Assembly (NCBI GenBank): GCA_009691725.1
Contig: SIAP01000002.1
Coordinates: 1 to 64,000 of the forward strand
Origin: Phycisphaerales bacterium
GTDB lineage: Bacteria; Planctomycetota; Phycisphaerae; Phycisphaerales; SM1A02
Direction: 5' to 3'
DNA: 64,000 nt
Each line of letters begins with the position of its first letter. The stretch's first letter is position 1. The notes under the pieces are model-generated. The model did not search any database and was not told the origin of the DNA. It saw only the letters and a program-made list of their open reading frames with translations. Both the position numbers and the translations under genes were made by a program. Of this stretch, positions 26,855 to 36,653 are shown piece by piece.

Positions 26855-27573
26855 CGTGCGTTCTTGGACGAGGATTGAAATGAAAATGGCGGAGCCTTCT
26901 CGAATCCCTCATATGGATTTGGACCGAAGTCGTATCGATGCGGAAGATTTCGATCAGGTCCACGATCGGTTGCCCACGCCAAATCGCAGAGACTCCGCAC
27001 CAAAGCAACCGCATGCGGGTCAGGGATCTCGTTCATCCCGAATCGACGCACAAACCACCAGTCCGATGTGTCGGCGTGGAACCAGAGGATGTACACAATC
27101 TCGTCGCGCGACGGCTTGATCGATCCAGGCCAGACATCCACGCTCGACTTGGATGGGTCAAGCCATCCCTCCTGCCCGGAGAGCCTCCACACGTCATCGA
27201 CCTGCGATTGATAGAGCCATCGTGTGATCGCCGGACGGGTCAGAAACGAAAGGCTGTCGCCGTAGTCACTATGCAGACTGCCATCGCACAGCAGCGTGAA
27301 CTTTCCCTGGCGGGCGTGCGCTTGTGGGAGATCTTTCGCTGCGCTTCCAGTCAGAATCGTCACATCAACCGAGAAGTCTGATGGTGTCTGTTCTGAAGCA
27401 ACACGAGTCGTGCGAACATCTGTGCAACCCACACTCAGCAGTTGACCGACAACGCACAGATATGCGATGCTTGGCACCCAAACTGACGCCCAAACTGACG
27501 CCCAGACTGACGCCCAGACTGACGCGCAGACTTGCACCCAGACCAATCGTACGAGAGTCGTAGTTCCCTTCAT
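26851..27573 (-). CDS. Hypothetical lipoprotein with repeat-built signal region
   Basis: A 240-residue protein without a recognised family. The N-terminus is unusual: four copies of ASVW built by a 12-base repeat extend the hydrophobic helix, which then ends in a lipobox-like LLSVGC (Cys50). The mature part has FTLLCDGSLHSDYGDSL, a Trp-rich centre and a Pro-rich end. It seems related to the next gene and the two overlap (ATGA). Likely an envelope lipoprotein pair. Confidence 0.55.
   Translation of the reverse strand: MKGTTTLVRLVWVQVCASVWASVWASVWASVWVPSIAYLCVVGQLLSVGCTDVRTTRVASEQTPSDFSVDVTILTGSAAKDLPQAHARQGKFTLLCDGSLHSDYGDSLSFLTRPAITRWLYQSQVDDVWRLSGQEGWLDPSKSSVDVWPGSIKPSRDEIVYILWFHADTSDWWFVRRFGMNEIPDPHAVALVRSLCDLAWATDRGPDRNLPHRYDFGPNPYEGFEKAPPFSFQSSSKNAR
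27481..27540 (-). repeat. 12-base tandem repeat, about 5 units, in frame
   Basis: Contiguous units of AACTGACGCCCA and close variants, encoding the ASVW repeats in the signal region of the lipoprotein. Confidence 0.9.
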
Positions 27574-27638
27574 TCCAACAGCGTAACACGGGCCTGGTTG
27601 CCGCGATCATTCGATGGACTTGGGTAGCCTTGCGAGTG

Positions 27639-29702
27639 ATGCGAACGAGTGCGAAATGGATCAACGAATACCTGTCGTCGCCCGCCACTGCGCACGAGCA
27701 AGCCGAACTCCTGACCGCCGTGGGATTCCCCTGCGAATCATCCATCGCCCTCGTCGGTGGCGACTTTGCACAAGAGGTCGAAACGACCAGCAACCGCGGC
27801 GATTGCCTCTCACATCTGGGACTGGCGCGCGAAGTCGCCGCTGCGAGTCAACGCACCGTCCGACTCCCCTCGGTCTCCGCGCCACGATCCGAGAAATCCG
27901 TCTCCGAAGCGGTGACTGTCGCAAATCATGATCCTGTGCGATGCCCCAGGTACACCGCGCGAGTGGTCGTTGGCATTCAGGTCAAACCAAGCCCGCAGTG
28001 GCTGCAAGATCGGCTGCTGGCGATCGGGCAGATTCCTCGAAACAATGTGGTCGACTGCACGAATTTTGTGCTCTTTGAATATGGACAGCCAACCCATGTC
28101 TTTGACCTTGCGAAGTTGCATGGACGCGTGCTGCAGGTCCGTGCCGCCACGCGAGGCGAGGAGTTTCTCCCCATTGGAGAGGGGGCGACATCCATCACAC
28201 TCGCGGGCTCGGAGCTGGTGATCGCGGATGCAGATCGACCCGTCGCACTCGCTGGCGTCAAAGGTGGCGCACTCACCGCAGTCACGGCGGCGACCACCGA
28301 TGTGGTCATCGAAGCAGCGTCATTTGATCCTGTGGCGGTGCGCCGGAGCAGTCGAAGTCTGCAGATCGCAAGCGATTCGAGTTATCGATTCGAGCGCGGA
28401 GTGCATCCGGCTGAAGTTGACGAAGCAGCCGAGCGACTCGTCTCGCTCATTCTTGAGACCGCTGGCGGAACGGCGCTTGCTGGCTCGGCCGTCGCCGGAG
28501 TTCCCTTGCCATCGCCGCTGCGCGTGGAGCTTCGCATCGCGCGCCTCGCGGCAGTCGCAGGATTCACGATCCCAAGTGCAGAGGTCATGCAGATCCTGAC
28601 CGTGCTCGGTTTCGCGCCAGAATGGGTTCCATCCCATGACGGTCAGTTGATCTCATGCATCATTCCTCCACGACGACTGGATGTCACACGCGAGATCGAC
28701 TTGATCGAAGAAGTGGTGCGACTGGCTGGACTCGACAGGGTGCCGATGAGTGAGACCGTCTCAATTCGCCCAGTGGGTCCGCAACCAGCCGTCGCCGCAG
28801 TTCGTGCCGCCAAGAACTGCCTCGCCGGGCTTGGATTCGTCGAAGCCGTGTGCCCGACACTGGTTTCCGAGCGTGCAAGTGGTCTCTTCGTGGGTGGCGA
28901 TTTCACAGCACTTCGTATCGCCGATGAACGTGCGCTTGGAGAACCGGTTCTGCGCCCATCACTCCTTGCCTCGCTCTTGCACACACTCAAGTTGAATCAG
29001 GATCGTGGTGCGGCATCGTTGAGCCTCTTCGAGCATGCCGCAACATTCTGTGTCACTCGTGATGGTCATCGTGAACGCCGAACACTCGCCATCGTCGCTG
29101 CTGGCCACACTGATGGACAAGACCTCTATCGATTCCTCCGTGGATCGCTCGAACGCCTTGTGCGAGAGATGTGCGGTGCGCACGCCACGATGACCATCTG
29201 CCCGGTGACGAGTGAGAATTCGACAACGCTTGCCGCTCGAGCACTCGATCCCGCTGGATGCATCTGCGTCGACGCAACCGCAATCGGTGTCGTGGGATTG
29301 ATCAACGCCACTGCGCTTGACACAGCAGGGCTCGATGCGCCCGTCGCTGCGGCCGAACTCGATTGGGAATCTCTCGCTCGATCGTTTCCGCCAACTCCAA
29401 GCGCGCACGCCTTCGCCAATAGTCCCTGCCTCGACCGCGATCTCTCTGTGATTCTCGCAGACACCGTCTCGTGGAGCACATTGGAATCGACGGTGCGAGC
29501 AGCCAATCTGCCGCACCTTGAGTCAATCACATTTGTTGGCACTTTCAGAGGAAAGCAGGTCGGAGCAGATCGCAAGTCTGTCACATTTCGCATGGAGTTT
29601 CGAGCCCTTGACCGAACGCTTCGCCGAGAAGAAGTCGAACCGCATTTGGCACGGCTCGAAGGACTTCTCTCGAGCACGCTCGGTGCGACGATCCGATCAT
29701 GA
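27639..29702 (+). CDS. pheT: Phenylalanyl-tRNA synthetase beta subunit, short form
   Basis: Charges tRNA-Phe with phenylalanine together with PheS, which is not in the window. The 687-residue protein has the N-terminal coiled start (WINEYL), B3/B4 motifs (SNRGDCLSHLGLAREVA, then VDCTNFVLFEYGQPTHVFD), a B5 region with PPRRLDVTREIDLIEEVVRL, and a C-terminal FDX-ACB domain (DRDLSVILAD, FVGTFRGKQVG). The usual EMAP-like OB fold after residue 40 is missing: the sequence goes directly from the start to the B3/B4 part, which explains the short length (about 790-800 is normal). ATG 27639 is chosen over GTG 27636 and TTG 27630. Confidence 0.9.
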   Translation: MRTSAKWINEYLSSPATAHEQAELLTAVGFPCESSIALVGGDFAQEVETTSNRGDCLSHLGLAREVAAASQRTVRLPSVSAPRSEKSVSEAVTVANHDPVRCPRYTARVVVGIQVKPSPQWLQDRLLAIGQIPRNNVVDCTNFVLFEYGQPTHVFDLAKLHGRVLQVRAATRGEEFLPIGEGATSITLAGSELVIADADRPVALAGVKGGALTAVTAATTDVVIEAASFDPVAVRRSSRSLQIASDSSYRFERGVHPAEVDEAAERLVSLILETAGGTALAGSAVAGVPLPSPLRVELRIARLAAVAGFTIPSAEVMQILTVLGFAPEWVPSHDGQLISCIIPPRRLDVTREIDLIEEVVRLAGLDRVPMSETVSIRPVGPQPAVAAVRAAKNCLAGLGFVEAVCPTLVSERASGLFVGGDFTALRIADERALGEPVLRPSLLASLLHTLKLNQDRGAASLSLFEHAATFCVTRDGHRERRTLAIVAAGHTDGQDLYRFLRGSLERLVREMCGAHATMTICPVTSENSTTLAARALDPAGCICVDATAIGVVGLINATALDTAGLDAPVAAAELDWESLARSFPPTPSAHAFANSPCLDRDLSVILADTVSWSTLESTVRAANLPHLESITFVGTFRGKQVGADRKSVTFRMEFRALDRTLRREEVEPHLARLEGLLSSTLGATIRS

Positions 29703-30307
29703 ACGACACGCGCATCTCGAAAATGTCCTTGGACGAATTCACCGCGGCACTTGCCATGAAAGCACCAGTGCCAGGTGGCGGTGCAGCCGCTGCGTGCATC
29801 CTTGCGCAATCGGCAGCACTCGGTTCGATGGTGATCGCGTACACCATCGGCAAGCCACAGTTTGCGCCACACCAACCACGACTCGAACGACTTGATACGT
29901 TTTTCGCAGTCGCTCGGATTGAAGCGCTCGACCTGGCAGATCGCGACGCCACGGCCTACCTCGCGTTGAGCACACTCTGGAAACTCCACGCGCAGGATCG
30001 GCGCGCACACGCTCAGTGGCACACCGCACTCGATGAAGCGATCGCTTCCCCAACCGCAATCGCAGACCTTGCCCTCGGAGTCCTCGCAGCACTCGCTGGA
30101 ATGTCGCAGATCACCTCCGCGCAGTTGTCGAGTGATCTCCAGATCGCCAAGCGATTCGCACACACTGCCTTGGAGAGTGCGCTGTTGAATGTCCAAGTCA
30201 ATCTGCCGCAGTTGGACGATCTCGCGGCACGAGAGAGTGGGCTGAAATACCTGCTGGATCGTCGACGCGAAGGCGCTCGACTCTTCGGCTCTGGCGGCGA
30301 TCACTGA
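29699..30307 (+). CDS. Cyclodeaminase / methenyl-THF cyclohydrolase-like protein
   Basis: A 202-residue all-helical protein of the FTCD C-terminal (FchA-like) family, with the hallmark PVPGGGAAAACILAQSAAL near residue 23. Family members act on formimino- or methenyl-tetrahydrofolate in one-carbon metabolism. The conserved Gly-rich loop and the DRDATAYLAL helix are present. It overlaps pheT by four bases and is followed after 34 bases by the hydrolase gene. The exact reaction cannot be told from sequence alone. Confidence 0.75.
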   Translation: MNDTRISKMSLDEFTAALAMKAPVPGGGAAAACILAQSAALGSMVIAYTIGKPQFAPHQPRLERLDTFFAVARIEALDLADRDATAYLALSTLWKLHAQDRRAHAQWHTALDEAIASPTAIADLALGVLAALAGMSQITSAQLSSDLQIAKRFAHTALESALLNVQVNLPQLDDLAARESGLKYLLDRRREGARLFGSGGDH

Positions 30308-30341
30308 GTCATATTGACCGCCACTGAGAGACAATGAGCCA

Positions 30342-31280
30342 ATGGGTCTTGCCCTCTTGTTTCTGCTTGGAACTCTCGCTGCTGCTGTGATCCATCTCTT
30401 GGGAATCGTTCGAGACGCACGCCACCCTGCACGCGCTTCGCCAGGATGGGCGCTCGCACGAAAGATTCCTATCGATCCAGCTGCGATGGGATTGGCGTGC
30501 ACGGAAGAGCATTGGGGGCAAAAGCAAACCGCATGGTGTCTTCGCGGAGCATGCCACGACAGCGGGATCATCACCATCATCGTGCATGGTTGGCGGAGAT
30601 CGCGCATCGATTCGCTGCGCCGAGTCCATCCGTGGATCGATGAGAGTGAGGCGGTGTGGCTCCTGGACCTCGCAGGACATGGTGACTCTCCAGTTGGACC
30701 GACGACCCTTGGATCTGCCGATGTCATCGACCTCGTCCATCTCACCCATGAGATCATTGCACGCGCCAACATCTCTCCTGGGCGCTCGCCACGCATCGTG
30801 ATCGTCGGACATTCACTTGGTGCCAGCATCGCACTCCGTGCCGCAGCGCAGTTGTCACCAGATGACATCGCCGGAGTCGTGGCGTTCGCTCCCTACGAAT
30901 CGCTTTCGGAACCACTCACGAATCGGCTCGAAGCGCGCGGTTTGCCTGCAGTTCCATTCGCGCTCGTGGCGCAGTGGATCTTGCACAGAATCTGTGGAGC
31001 TGAAACAAGTACCACCGCTGCGATGGCGCAATTGCAGACCAAGGGTGTTCCGCTGCTGATCATCGCCTCACAACAGGATGCGGTCGTCTCACTCCAACAC
31101 ATTGCCACAATCTGTCGCACCGCGTCCGTGCAGTTCACGGTCGATCCAGACACCACACATGATGACCTCGGGACACGATTGAACGAAAGCCCCAAGAGTG
31201 CGACGACTCTGGCGGTCGAACGATTCCTTCGCGGTCACTTGCAGAGGCCGGATCTACTTCACGAGGGTCGGTTGAACTGA
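30342..31280 (+). CDS. Membrane-anchored alpha/beta hydrolase
   Basis: A 312-residue protein. An N-terminal hydrophobic helix (3-22) is followed by an alpha/beta hydrolase core: the oxyanion-hole segment VHGWRR, nucleophile elbow GHSLG with Ser158, a later Asp near SQQDAVVSL and His in TTHDDLG. Likely an esterase or lipase-type enzyme facing the periplasm or inner membrane; the substrate is unknown. Its 3' end overlaps the convergent secreted-protein gene by 27 bases. Confidence 0.75.
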   Translation: MGLALLFLLGTLAAAVIHLLGIVRDARHPARASPGWALARKIPIDPAAMGLACTEEHWGQKQTAWCLRGACHDSGIITIIVHGWRRSRIDSLRRVHPWIDESEAVWLLDLAGHGDSPVGPTTLGSADVIDLVHLTHEIIARANISPGRSPRIVIVGHSLGASIALRAAAQLSPDDIAGVVAFAPYESLSEPLTNRLEARGLPAVPFALVAQWILHRICGAETSTTAAMAQLQTKGVPLLIIASQQDAVVSLQHIATICRTASVQFTVDPDTTHDDLGTRLNESPKSATTLAVERFLRGHLQRPDLLHEGRLN

Positions 31281-33116
31281 CGGCACCGCAGTCAGCCACT
31301 GGAAACGGACTTTCATCCCCTTGGACACGCTTCGAACATCCCACACCGCTGGTCCCAAGTACCGACTCAGTACTGTGTGATCAAGTTTTTCAAGCGCAGG
31401 TTCCAGTGCAGGATCAAACTGTGCTGGAATCAGGATCCCAAGCCCGTTCTCTTCCCCATCGGCCGCTGCTCCGTCTGCGACGAACTCCTCGGGCACTTGC
31501 TCGTTCATCGCCAGAATGTCCTTGCGGCTCATGTCCAGCATGGTTGGCATGTCGGTGTATCCCCATCCGACCACACTTCCAGGAGCGATTGACGAAATCG
31601 CCTTTCGATAAATCGGGTCTTCATCGAGGGACTTGAGCGAGGCATCGGTCGAAGATCGCAGCGCCTGCTCCACAGACTCTGCTTCTCCAATCACCAACGC
31701 TCCGCCGCCAAGACCGAACTCCATCTCCATCCCGTCGCCGCCGTACACCACCTGTCCCTGAAAATCGCGTGGCATCAGACCAGCCTGCGGGAGAATGGTC
31801 GCAAGCAGAGCATTGGTCGCTTTCTCGTCAGTGCAACGAATCGCGGTGATGGAGCGAGTTCCATCAGTGCCTCCAGGCGCTTTTCGTGAGACCGTGGAGA
31901 TCGCAGGACCGAGGCACGCAAATGCCTTTGTCAATCCAAGAGCATACTGCTCCAACATCGGCGCGATGGCATCAGCCTGAAACTCTGGGAGCGTTGAGAT
32001 GATCCCTTCGAGCATCGCCATGATCTGACCAAAGCGAACATTCAACCGTTGATAGGTGATGGCCTCGTCGCCGAGGATCGCCGCAGGCGCTTCGATCGGC
32101 GTCGATTCAGAAAGCAAGTCCATCAGTCCGCTCTTTTCTCCGGGGATGTAGATCGCCAATGAGGCATCCACGATGTTCTGCTGATCTGCGCCTCGAACTG
32201 CCAGTGAAACCGCACGGACATCGCCAAAGAGCTGCGAGAGAATTCCCTTCACCGATTCCATCGGACCGGCGAAGAGCGGCGCCATGACTTCGGCGAGCGG
32301 TGCGATCACCAGAGTGATCGACACATCGCTCTCTCCGATGAGCGTTGCCATCCCACGCCAGTCGTCTGAGTCCGCGACCGATGCCGCAACCTTCCCGCTC
32401 GAAACGGCAATGGCATCTTCAAGTGTGGCGACGTTGCTTGCGGCAAAGAACTGTGAACCCACTCGAATGAAGTAGAGAGCTTCAGGCATCGCCGTCACGG
32501 AACCGAGCGCGTCGATCCCGCTGGGAGGTCGACGACGGGGAGGTTGAGGATCTTGCGGATCGTCGGTTGATGGTTCGGCAGGCAACTCAACGCGCGTCGC
32601 CTTCGCCCCCCCGTGAACTTCGACCTGCTCGAAAGGATGACCAGCGTCCTTCTCTAAGTCTCTGATGAGTCCATCGAACACCTTTCCCGCTGCGTCCGCG
32701 CGAACTTCATAATCAGCCCACGCGAGAAGTCCAATCTCTGGTGCATCGAGTTCTTCATTGTGTTCAACGAACACTGCGATGCCCATCGGACCGGGCCATG
32801 GGACGCTCTCCACTTCGATTCCCAGCGCTTGGAGTTGCTCCGCACGCTTTCGCGCAGACTCCTTGCGCACGGGCGCACCAACACTCTCAATCTCTGGGGC
32901 GACCATCAATTGACCGAGCGGTCCGCTCTCGAAACGCGCGGTCGTCGCATTCAGATTGTGAGCCACGATGACGAGTGCGCTGCCCTTGGGAGCCATCGAC
33001 TCGAACTTGACCACCTCACTCCCCCTCTGCCCCCCACTGTCTCCCCAGCCGTGTGCCAACGCAGATGGGACGAGAGCGATCGCGACAACGAGAGTTTTTA
33101 ATGCATTCCAATTCAT
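31254..33116 (-). CDS. Large secreted protein of unknown function
   Basis: A 620-residue exported protein with a signal peptide (MNWNALKTLVVAIALVPSALA). GGAG-like bases precede the ATG at 33116, which decided the start over 33128 and 33140. The body is a long alternation of beta strands and helices with repeated motifs such as ALYFIRVGSQFFAASNVATL and ALVIGEAESVEQAL, resembling DUF3352-type secreted proteins of Planctomycetota. Two or three similar modules may be present. No catalytic motif was seen. The HtrA-type protease gene lies upstream on the same strand, 35 bases away. Confidence 0.6.
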   Translation of the reverse strand: MNWNALKTLVVAIALVPSALAHGWGDSGGQRGSEVVKFESMAPKGSALVIVAHNLNATTARFESGPLGQLMVAPEIESVGAPVRKESARKRAEQLQALGIEVESVPWPGPMGIAVFVEHNEELDAPEIGLLAWADYEVRADAAGKVFDGLIRDLEKDAGHPFEQVEVHGGAKATRVELPAEPSTDDPQDPQPPRRRPPSGIDALGSVTAMPEALYFIRVGSQFFAASNVATLEDAIAVSSGKVAASVADSDDWRGMATLIGESDVSITLVIAPLAEVMAPLFAGPMESVKGILSQLFGDVRAVSLAVRGADQQNIVDASLAIYIPGEKSGLMDLLSESTPIEAPAAILGDEAITYQRLNVRFGQIMAMLEGIISTLPEFQADAIAPMLEQYALGLTKAFACLGPAISTVSRKAPGGTDGTRSITAIRCTDEKATNALLATILPQAGLMPRDFQGQVVYGGDGMEMEFGLGGGALVIGEAESVEQALRSSTDASLKSLDEDPIYRKAISSIAPGSVVGWGYTDMPTMLDMSRKDILAMNEQVPEEFVADGAAADGEENGLGILIPAQFDPALEPALEKLDHTVLSRYLGPAVWDVRSVSKGMKVRFQWLTAVPSVQPTLVK

Positions 33117-33151
33117 GACTGTCTCCATTGGGTGTGACAAGCGAAATCCAC

Positions 33152-34132
33152 TCAGCCCCCGCTCGCATCCTTCACATGAGGAGGCGGTTGAAAATCCTTG
33201 CGCGGCGGCGGCTTCAGATAGTTGTTCCCAGAATTTGGATTGTTGCGGTCAAAAGCAAACGCCTCGCGATTGCGCACGAAATCCTTCACATATCGCGCGG
33301 GAATGGCGAATCCAAGCGACTCCCCTCCGCGAATGCCCATGTTGGTGATGCCGACCACTTCCCCGCGGGTGTTGAAAAGTGGGCCGCCAGAATTGCCGGG
33401 ATTGATTGCGGTGTCCGTCTGGATGTAGGTCAGCCCATCGAAATTTCGTGAGGTCGTCGAGACCACCCCCTGTGTCATCGTGCGTTCAAGTCCAAGCGGA
33501 TTCCCAATCGCGAAGACCGGCTGCCCGATCTCCAATCCATCCTGCATCACAATCGGCGCACAGTCAAAGGGCTTTCCATCGGGATGCTTGATCCGAATCA
33601 ACGCAAGGTCGATCTGATTGTTGACAGCAATCAGTTCAACATCTTCGATTTCGATGCGCTTGAGCGTGCCGTCCGACTGCGGTAACCAGATCGTCGTACG
33701 CAGATTCGTTTCGCCCTGCACCACATGCGCGTTCGTGATCGCATAGCCCTCTGGGTTGATGATCACTCCCGAACCGAGCCCCGCTGGGGTGGACACCTTG
33801 ATGACAGCAGAACCGATGAGCTTGGCGTGTTCGCGCGGCGAGAGTTCAGGAAGATTCGCAGCGGTGGAAAACAAAGTGTCTTCGGTGCGCTGAATCTGTG
33901 ACACACCCTCTGCATTCTGGACTTCTGCAACATCCGTCATCTCGAACACCAGCACATCAGGTCCGACATCCAACCACACCCGATGATCGCTGCGCTTGAT
34001 GACCTCTCCCTCGATTCGCATTCCGCTCTTGAGAATGATGACATCGGCACGCCTGACCGCGCTCTCCGCAGACCCCTGTGAGGTGGGTGAAGCGAGGGCG
34101 AGCGACACGATCAAGGCGGCGGACATGAGCAT
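33152..34132 (-). CDS. HtrA/DegP-like serine protease without PDZ domain
   Basis: A 326-residue trypsin-like protease of family S1C. The catalytic triad is His136 (TNAHVV), Asp175 (DLALI) and Ser248 (GNSGG). Residues 30-70 form a small beta domain (ILKSGMRIEGEVIKR) ahead of the protease, and no PDZ follows; the C-terminus is a Pro-rich tail. A signal peptide is present at 1-20. Likely a periplasmic quality-control protease or chaperone. The FG-GAP gene is divergent, 61 bases away. Confidence 0.85.
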   Translation of the reverse strand: MLMSAALIVSLALASPTSQGSAESAVRRADVIILKSGMRIEGEVIKRSDHRVWLDVGPDVLVFEMTDVAEVQNAEGVSQIQRTEDTLFSTAANLPELSPREHAKLIGSAVIKVSTPAGLGSGVIINPEGYAITNAHVVQGETNLRTTIWLPQSDGTLKRIEIEDVELIAVNNQIDLALIRIKHPDGKPFDCAPIVMQDGLEIGQPVFAIGNPLGLERTMTQGVVSTTSRNFDGLTYIQTDTAINPGNSGGPLFNTRGEVVGITNMGIRGGESLGFAIPARYVKDFVRNREAFAFDRNNPNSGNNYLKPPPRKDFQPPPHVKDASGG

Positions 34133-34193
34133 GGGTGGTCTCCGTAGGTGAACCCGTTACTATAACTCACGCTCGATCTTGAGTCACGACATA

Positions 34194-36644
34194 ATGCGAA
34201 AAACACTCCCTTACTGTGCGCACCTCTCCGTGGGACTTGCGCTTCTTGCGTCGCCCTCCTCCAGCGTTGCCCAGGTCACCGCTCGCGGCGGCAATTCGAT
34301 CACTGAGCACTTTGGATTTGATGGCGTCGATGCGATCAAGGTAGACAAGGGAGGAGGACCGCTCACAGTGGCCGATCTCGATTCGGATGGAAAGCGCGAT
34401 CTCATTGCGATCAACAATCGCAACAGTCGGATTGACTTGCTCTACCAGAAGGTCGGCGCCAAACCAACCGACGACGTACCGCCGACTTCGAGCGTGAATG
34501 AGATTCCCCAGCACTGGCGCTTTCGACGAGTCGAAGTTCCTGTCTCTGAAGCCGTTGGCGCAGTCCTGCCCTGGGACTTCGATGGCGACAAACGCGTGGA
34601 TCTCATCTACTCGGCGGAGAGCGGCAAGATCGTGTTTCTGCGGCAGTCGGCACCGGGTGTCTTCGAAGTGGTACGCAAGCACACCGTGAAGAATCTCAAT
34701 CCAAGCCGCGACGCGTTCATGCTCATCAACCTCCTCGGAGATGACAAGCCCGAACTGGTGGGAATCGCCAATGGTCGCATTCAGGTCTGGCCTTTCACGG
34801 GATCGGATCTTGGGACTCCGATCGAACTGTCTGCCGGAAATGGCAACATCGTCGCAACGATCGCCGGAGACCTTGAGGGTGATGGAACCAATGACCTGAT
34901 CGGGATCATGCCTGACGATGCAGCGCCGATCCGCGCATGGTTCGGCTCGAAGAAGGATGGGACGGCGGCACTTGGTCCGCAAACGAGATTCGAAATGCCG
35001 CCGCTGCGTGATGCCGACATCGTCCCGATCTCTGGGCTCAAGGGATCTGCACTGGCAGTTGTGGAGAAGCCCTCAAAGCGCGTTGCGCTTCTCAAGTTTG
35101 CCAAAGAGGCGATCACAGAGGGCGGTGACCGCGAAGCAAGTCTGCAAACATGGGCGTTCACTGATACCGCCAACCGAAAGCGCGACACGGCCGTTGCGGA
35201 CATCAATGGCGATGGGCTTCAAGATCTCGTGGCGACCAACACGGAAGCCAACGCACTGTCGATCTTTACACAGGTTCCCGGCCGCGGATTCGTGTCGATG
35301 CAGAACTCTCCTGCCTACACCGACCTTGACTTCGTGGTCGCTGGAGACATTGATGGCGACGGACGCGCCGAAGTCTTCGTCAGCAGCGAGAAGGAAGGCG
35401 TGGTGGGCAGAACAACATTCGCCAAAGATGGCTTGGAGTTTCCGCAAACGATGCCCATGAGCGGCGGAAATGTCCCAACCGCACTGGGACTCGTCCACAT
35501 CGACGGACGCAATTTGGTCGCAGTGATCGGGAAGGATGGACGCAACTATTCGATCGAATTGCAGCCTGCGGATGGATCGTTGACGGGCAAGGTTTCAATC
35601 CCGCTGGGAGCGCTCAGTCGCGCCCCAGACACCATCTTGGCACTCGATGCGGACCAAGACTCCCTCACTGACCTGCTCCTGTTCACTCCAGACAAGCCAA
35701 TGACCATGCTCCGGCAGGAAGCTCGTGTGGCAGTCGATGGTGAAACTCTTGGAGCGAAGGAGGACAAGGATGCGGTCAAGCCGGATGCGAATGTGACCTT
35801 CAAGATTCTTGAGAGCAAGGACATGGCGCAGTTTGGTTTGGCACAGGCGGCCAACGCGCAGAACACGGCGATTGCAGACATTGACGGAGATGGAAAACAC
35901 GAGCTCCTTGTTGCCGACCGCAATTTCGTCCGCGCACTGCGATTCGACTCAAAGCTCGACTCTAAACTCGACTCTAAAATGGGATCCATCGCGGGCTGGC
36001 AAGTCGTCGAACAAATCAACTCGCCCCGCGGGGACACGAAGTTCAGCTCGATCACCATGCAGGGCGACCGCATTGCTGCGGGTGACCGAGAGAATGGAAG
36101 GGTCGTCATTTTCGCGCGCGACACAGCCGCAAAGACATGGAAGCAGGTTGATGAGTTTGATGTCAAGGGCTTCAAGTTCAATTCGCTCGCCGCAGGTCCA
36201 TTCACTGGCGGAAAGGACCAAGGACTCCTGCTCATCGGCGACGAAGGGTTCGGCGTGATGCGATTCAGCGGATCGCGCGAGAAACTTGAAGAACTCTCCT
36301 CGTGGCGCAATGACGACATCGGTCGCGTCCCCCACGAACTTGGTGTGGGAGATTTGAATCAGGACGGGATGACTGACCTCGTCGTTCTGGATGCCGGGAA
36401 ACAAATGCTCGACGTGCTTGGTGTCAGTGCCGCCAACATACTGCTGCCCGCTGTGAGTTTTCGCGTCTTTGAGAGCCGCCTCTTTTCGGGCGGTGAACCA
36501 CGCGAGTTTGAACCGAGTCAGGCGATGATCGACGATGTGACTGGCGACGGCGCAGACGATTTGATCCTCATGTGCCACGATCGAATCCTGCTCTACCCCC
36601 AAATGACCGAGACATCTTCAGCCCAGAGCGCCGAGAAGAAATAG
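34194..36644 (+). CDS. Secreted FG-GAP/VCBS repeat protein
   Basis: An 816-residue exported protein. A signal peptide (MRKTLPYCAHLSVGLALLAS and onward to SVAQ) is followed by many FG-GAP/VCBS calcium-binding repeats, for example VADLDSDGKRDLIA, VADINGDGLQDLVA and VGDLNQDGMTDLVV, spaced for a beta-propeller fold. Such proteins are surface or secreted and can bind ligands or other cells. It carries a small DSKL repeat at about residue 587 made by a 12-base repeat. ATG 34194 gives a normal signal peptide and is preferred over TTG 34179. Confidence 0.82.
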   Translation: MRKTLPYCAHLSVGLALLASPSSSVAQVTARGGNSITEHFGFDGVDAIKVDKGGGPLTVADLDSDGKRDLIAINNRNSRIDLLYQKVGAKPTDDVPPTSSVNEIPQHWRFRRVEVPVSEAVGAVLPWDFDGDKRVDLIYSAESGKIVFLRQSAPGVFEVVRKHTVKNLNPSRDAFMLINLLGDDKPELVGIANGRIQVWPFTGSDLGTPIELSAGNGNIVATIAGDLEGDGTNDLIGIMPDDAAPIRAWFGSKKDGTAALGPQTRFEMPPLRDADIVPISGLKGSALAVVEKPSKRVALLKFAKEAITEGGDREASLQTWAFTDTANRKRDTAVADINGDGLQDLVATNTEANALSIFTQVPGRGFVSMQNSPAYTDLDFVVAGDIDGDGRAEVFVSSEKEGVVGRTTFAKDGLEFPQTMPMSGGNVPTALGLVHIDGRNLVAVIGKDGRNYSIELQPADGSLTGKVSIPLGALSRAPDTILALDADQDSLTDLLLFTPDKPMTMLRQEARVAVDGETLGAKEDKDAVKPDANVTFKILESKDMAQFGLAQAANAQNTAIADIDGDGKHELLVADRNFVRALRFDSKLDSKLDSKMGSIAGWQVVEQINSPRGDTKFSSITMQGDRIAAGDRENGRVVIFARDTAAKTWKQVDEFDVKGFKFNSLAAGPFTGGKDQGLLLIGDEGFGVMRFSGSREKLEELSSWRNDDIGRVPHELGVGDLNQDGMTDLVVLDAGKQMLDVLGVSAANILLPAVSFRVFESRLFSGGEPREFEPSQAMIDDVTGDGADDLILMCHDRILLYPQMTETSSAQSAEKK
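35946..35981 (+). repeat. 12-base tandem repeat, 3 units, in frame
   Basis: Units of GACTCAAAGCTC and close variants inside the FG-GAP gene, encoding SKLD repeats in a loop. Confidence 0.8.
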
Positions 36645-36653
36645 TGACTTCCA

